DNA from: Betaproteobacteria bacterium
GTDB taxonomy: Bacteria > Pseudomonadota > Gammaproteobacteria > Burkholderiales > Burkholderiaceae_C
Length of the DNA stretch: 64,000 bases
Reading direction: 5' to 3'
Assembly (NCBI GenBank): GCA_016716535.1
Contig: JADJWD010000004.1
Location: 434,001-498,000, forward strand
Shown piece after piece: positions 61,618 to 64,000 of this stretch. Position numbers and translations under genes: made by a program. The notes beneath the pieces are model-generated. The model ran no database searches and was not told the DNA's origin. It saw nothing but the letters and a program-made list of their open reading frames with translations. Numbering within the stretch: the stretch's first letter is position 1; every line of letters begins with the position of its first letter.

Positions 61618-64000
61618 ATGCCGACCGACGACGATCCCGCGCCGCTCGCCGACGCCGACATCCCGCAATCCACCTACCGCGTGCAACTGCACGCCGGCTT
61701 CGGTCTCGCCGCCGTGCGCGAGCAGGTCGCGCACCTCGCGGCGCTGGGCATCAGCCACCTCTACGTCTCACCGCTGCTCGCCGCGCGCCCGGGCAGCCTG
61801 CATGGCTACGACGGCATCGATTTCGATCGCCTGAACCCGGAGCTCGGCGACGAGGCCGACCTCGCGGCGCTGAGTGCCACGCTGCGCACGGCCGGCATGG
61901 GCCTCGTGCTCGATATCGTCCTGAACCACATGGCCGTGCTCGGCGCCGACAACGACTGGTGGCTCGACGTGCTTGCCAACGGCCCGGCCGCGGCGCACGC
62001 CGCGTTCTTCGACATCCAGTGGACGCCGCCGCAGCACGAGCTGCACGGCCGGGTGCTGCTGCCGGTGCTCGGCCAGCCCTACGGCCGCGCGCTCGAAGCG
62101 GGCGACATCGTGCCGGCGTTCGATGCGCGCCTCGGCCAGGTGGTGTTGCGCTATTTCGAGCACCGATTCCCGATCGATCTCGCCGACCACGCGGGGCTGC
62201 TGGCCGCGGTGCCGCTGCCGGATGAAGCGTCGGCGAGCGACCGCGCGCTCGTCGCCTCACTCATCGACGGCTGCGCGCGCCTTCCGGCGCGCGACACGGC
62301 CGACGCGGTGGCGCGCGCGACAAGGCAGCGCGAAGTGGCCGCGCTGACGCGCGCGCTTGCGGAGTTGCACGCGCGGGATGCTGGCAGCGCCTGGCCGGCG
62401 CGCTGGCTCGACAACTGCGCCGCCGCGCTGCAAGGCCGCGCGGACGACCCCGCGAGCTGGGACCGGCTCGACGCGCTCATTCGACACCAGGCCTTCCGCC
62501 TCGCGCACTGGCGCGCGGCGGGCGACGAGCTGAACTACCGCCGCTTCTTCGATGTCGATGCGCTCGCGGGTCTGCGCATCGAGTCGCCCGAGGTGTTCGA
62601 CGCCGTGCACCGCCGCATCCTCGAATGGATCACCGCGGGCCACGTGCAGGCGCTGCGCATCGACCACCCGGACGGCATGGCCGACCCGCCGGCCTACTTC
62701 CGCCGCTTGCACAGAGCGGTGGCCGAGCGACGTGGTGAGCACGTGGGCGCCATGTGGATCGTGGCCGAGAAAATCCTCGGCGACGACGAGCCGTGGCCGG
62801 AGAGCTGGGCCGTGCACGGCGACACCGGCTACCGCTTCGCCAACCAGGCGATCGGCCTCTTCGTCGACGGCCGGCACGAAGCGGCCTTCGACGAACTGTG
62901 CGCGGCCTTCGTCGGCCGCCCGATCGACTACGCCGCGGAACTCGACGCCGCCAAGCGCACGATCATGGCGCTGCCGCTGGCGGCCGACCTGCGGCTGCTG
63001 ACCGAGGTGGCGCACGACCTCGCGCTCGGCCACCGCCACACGCGCGACCTGACGCGCCCGGCGCTGCGTGCGGCGATCGTCGCGCTGACCGCGGCGTTCG
63101 AGGTCTACCGCACGTACCTTGGGGAGGAAGGTGTCATCGATGCGATGAGCATCACACCCGCCGACCGCGCCCGCATCGAGCGCGCCGCGGCCGACGCGCG
63201 CGGCAAAGCCCGCCCTTCGCAGCAGGAAGCCATCGAGTTCATCCGCCGCCTGCAGCTCGAGCCGATGCAAGGCGACGAACAACGCGCTTGCCAACTGCGC
63301 TTCGTGCGCCGCTGGCAGCAGTTCACCGCGCCGGTGATGGCCAAGGCGATGGAGGACACCGCCTTCTATCGCTATCACCGGCTCGTCGCGCTGAACGACG
63401 TGGGCGGCGAGCCGCGCCGCTTCGGCCATGACGCGGAGGCGTTCCACGCCGCCAACCGCACGCGCGCCGGGCGCACGCCGCACACGATGCTCGGCAGCTC
63501 CACGCACGACAGCAAGCGCTCGGAGGACGTGCGCACGCGGCTCGCGGTGCTCTCCGAGATGCCCGCCGAGTGGGCCGCGGCGCTGGCGCGCTGGCACGAG
63601 CTGGCGCTGGCGCAGTGGCGCATCGCCGGTGCCGACGCGCCCGCCGAACCGCCCGAGCGCAACGACTGGCTGCTGCTGTTCCAGACGCTCGTCGGTGTGT
63701 GGCCGCTGAATGGCAGCGGCGATGACGGCGGGCCCACCGACGCGATCGACATCGATGCGCTGCGCGAGCGTGTCGCCGCCTACATGCTCAAGGCCGTGCG
63801 CGAGGCCAAGCAGGCGAGCAGCTGGCTCGACGCCGACCCCGCCTACGAGCAAGGCGTGCAGCGCGCGGTGCAGGTGCTGCTGGCGCGGCTGGAGCCGAAC
63901 TCGTTCCTGACCGAGCTGCGCGAGTTCGTCGAGCGCATCGCGCCCTTCGGCTGCGTCAACAGCCTCGCGCTCGTCACCTTGAAGCTCACCTCGCCCGGCG
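61618..64000 (+). CDS. treY: Malto-oligosyltrehalose synthase, cut by window edge
   Basis: Isomerises the terminal alpha-1,4 bond of maltodextrin to alpha-1,1, the step before TreZ. 794 codons in the window from ATG 61618; the family is about 850-950 residues, so the C-terminus is outside. Signatures: STYRVQLHAGFGLAAV and ISHLYVSPLLAARPGSLHGY at the N-terminus, VLDIVLNHMAVLGADNDWW, catalytic Asp in ALRIDHPDGMADPPAYF, Glu in MWIVAEKILGDDEPWPESW, TGYRFANQAIGLFVD, and the third acid in LGSSTHDSKRSEDVRTRL. In frame to the end of the window. Confidence 0.95.
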   Translation, partial: MPTDDDPAPLADADIPQSTYRVQLHAGFGLAAVREQVAHLAALGISHLYVSPLLAARPGSLHGYDGIDFDRLNPELGDEADLAALSATLRTAGMGLVLDIVLNHMAVLGADNDWWLDVLANGPAAAHAAFFDIQWTPPQHELHGRVLLPVLGQPYGRALEAGDIVPAFDARLGQVVLRYFEHRFPIDLADHAGLLAAVPLPDEASASDRALVASLIDGCARLPARDTADAVARATRQREVAALTRALAELHARDAGSAWPARWLDNCAAALQGRADDPASWDRLDALIRHQAFRLAHWRAAGDELNYRRFFDVDALAGLRIESPEVFDAVHRRILEWITAGHVQALRIDHPDGMADPPAYFRRLHRAVAERRGEHVGAMWIVAEKILGDDEPWPESWAVHGDTGYRFANQAIGLFVDGRHEAAFDELCAAFVGRPIDYAAELDAAKRTIMALPLAADLRLLTEVAHDLALGHRHTRDLTRPALRAAIVALTAAFEVYRTYLGEEGVIDAMSITPADRARIERAAADARGKARPSQQEAIEFIRRLQLEPMQGDEQRACQLRFVRRWQQFTAPVMAKAMEDTAFYRYHRLVALNDVGGEPRRFGHDAEAFHAANRTRAGRTPHTMLGSSTHDSKRSEDVRTRLAVLSEMPAEWAAALARWHELALAQWRIAGADAPAEPPERNDWLLLFQTLVGVWPLNGSGDDGGPTDAIDIDALRERVAAYMLKAVREAKQASSWLDADPAYEQGVQRAVQVLLARLEPNSFLTELREFVERIAPFGCVNSLALVTLKLTSPG

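Overview
The window is very GC-rich, with GC-heavy third codon positions and long antisense shadow frames. Its gene content (class I PHA synthase with acetoacetyl-CoA reductase, a Tat-exported HiPIP, DUF2788 and DUF3297 proteins, form II CoxL-type molybdenum hydroxylase, imuA/imuB/dnaE2) points to a betaproteobacterium of the order Burkholderiales, probably near the Rubrivivax/Leptothrix/Methylibium group. The placement is inferred from gene families only. No rRNA, tRNA, CRISPR array, prophage or intact transposase was seen, and no gene-free stretch exceeds 300 bases.

Layout. 1-8.6 kb is housekeeping: purL (minus, 3' end outside the window), then divergently map, glnD and mnmH. 8.8-15.5 kb holds three small membrane-protein genes joined by stop/start overlaps (DUF2189, DUF2788, YitT). 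They are followed by an exported LysM/FecR protein whose 3' end overlaps a large CHASE2 hybrid histidine kinase. 15.5-18.3 kb is a phaC-phaB pair for polyhydroxyalkanoate synthesis. 18.4-25.5 kb has pgeF, a glutathione-dependent isomerase with a fumarylpyruvate/fumarylacetoacetate hydrolase, a NUDIX hydrolase, a LapD-like degenerate GGDEF/EAL membrane protein, a HiPIP and an acyl desaturase. 25.6-31.4 kb has rsmB, purN (frameshifted), trpS, DUF1015, DUF3297 and a carboxylesterase.

31.4-34.7 kb is a scrapyard. Truncated pieces of ureA, ureB, ureC and ureD lie head to tail in an abnormal order, followed by an intact Lrp/AsnC regulator, an internal amidase fragment and an ornithine cyclodeaminase gene broken by two indels. 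34.9-42.6 kb carries a membrane protein and the SOS mutagenesis genes dnaE2, imuA and imuB. These are split into two blocks, each preceded by its own LexA box, with two small fold-family genes between. 43-49.5 kb is a coxS-L-M-D-E-G molybdenum hydroxylase and maturation operon (substrate unknown), with a divergent ModE/PBP-like regulator. 51-56.3 kb has a NUDIX-MBL fusion, a CaiB-type CoA transferase, two antitoxin-like remnants, an MFS transporter and a PPOX protein. 56.4-64 kb is a glycogen/trehalose operon, glgC-glgX-treZ-treY, running off the window.

Two patterns cross the window. First, at least seven otherwise well-conserved genes carry one- or two-base indels (purN, ureB piece, ocd twice, imuB, coxG, the HTH remnant, the MFS 3' end), several in G/C runs. 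This suggests either assembly-quality errors or ongoing decay. Second, copies of a dispersed repeat with a cttcgacaagctcagggcgaacgg-like core sit between genes and, once, in frame inside dnaE2.
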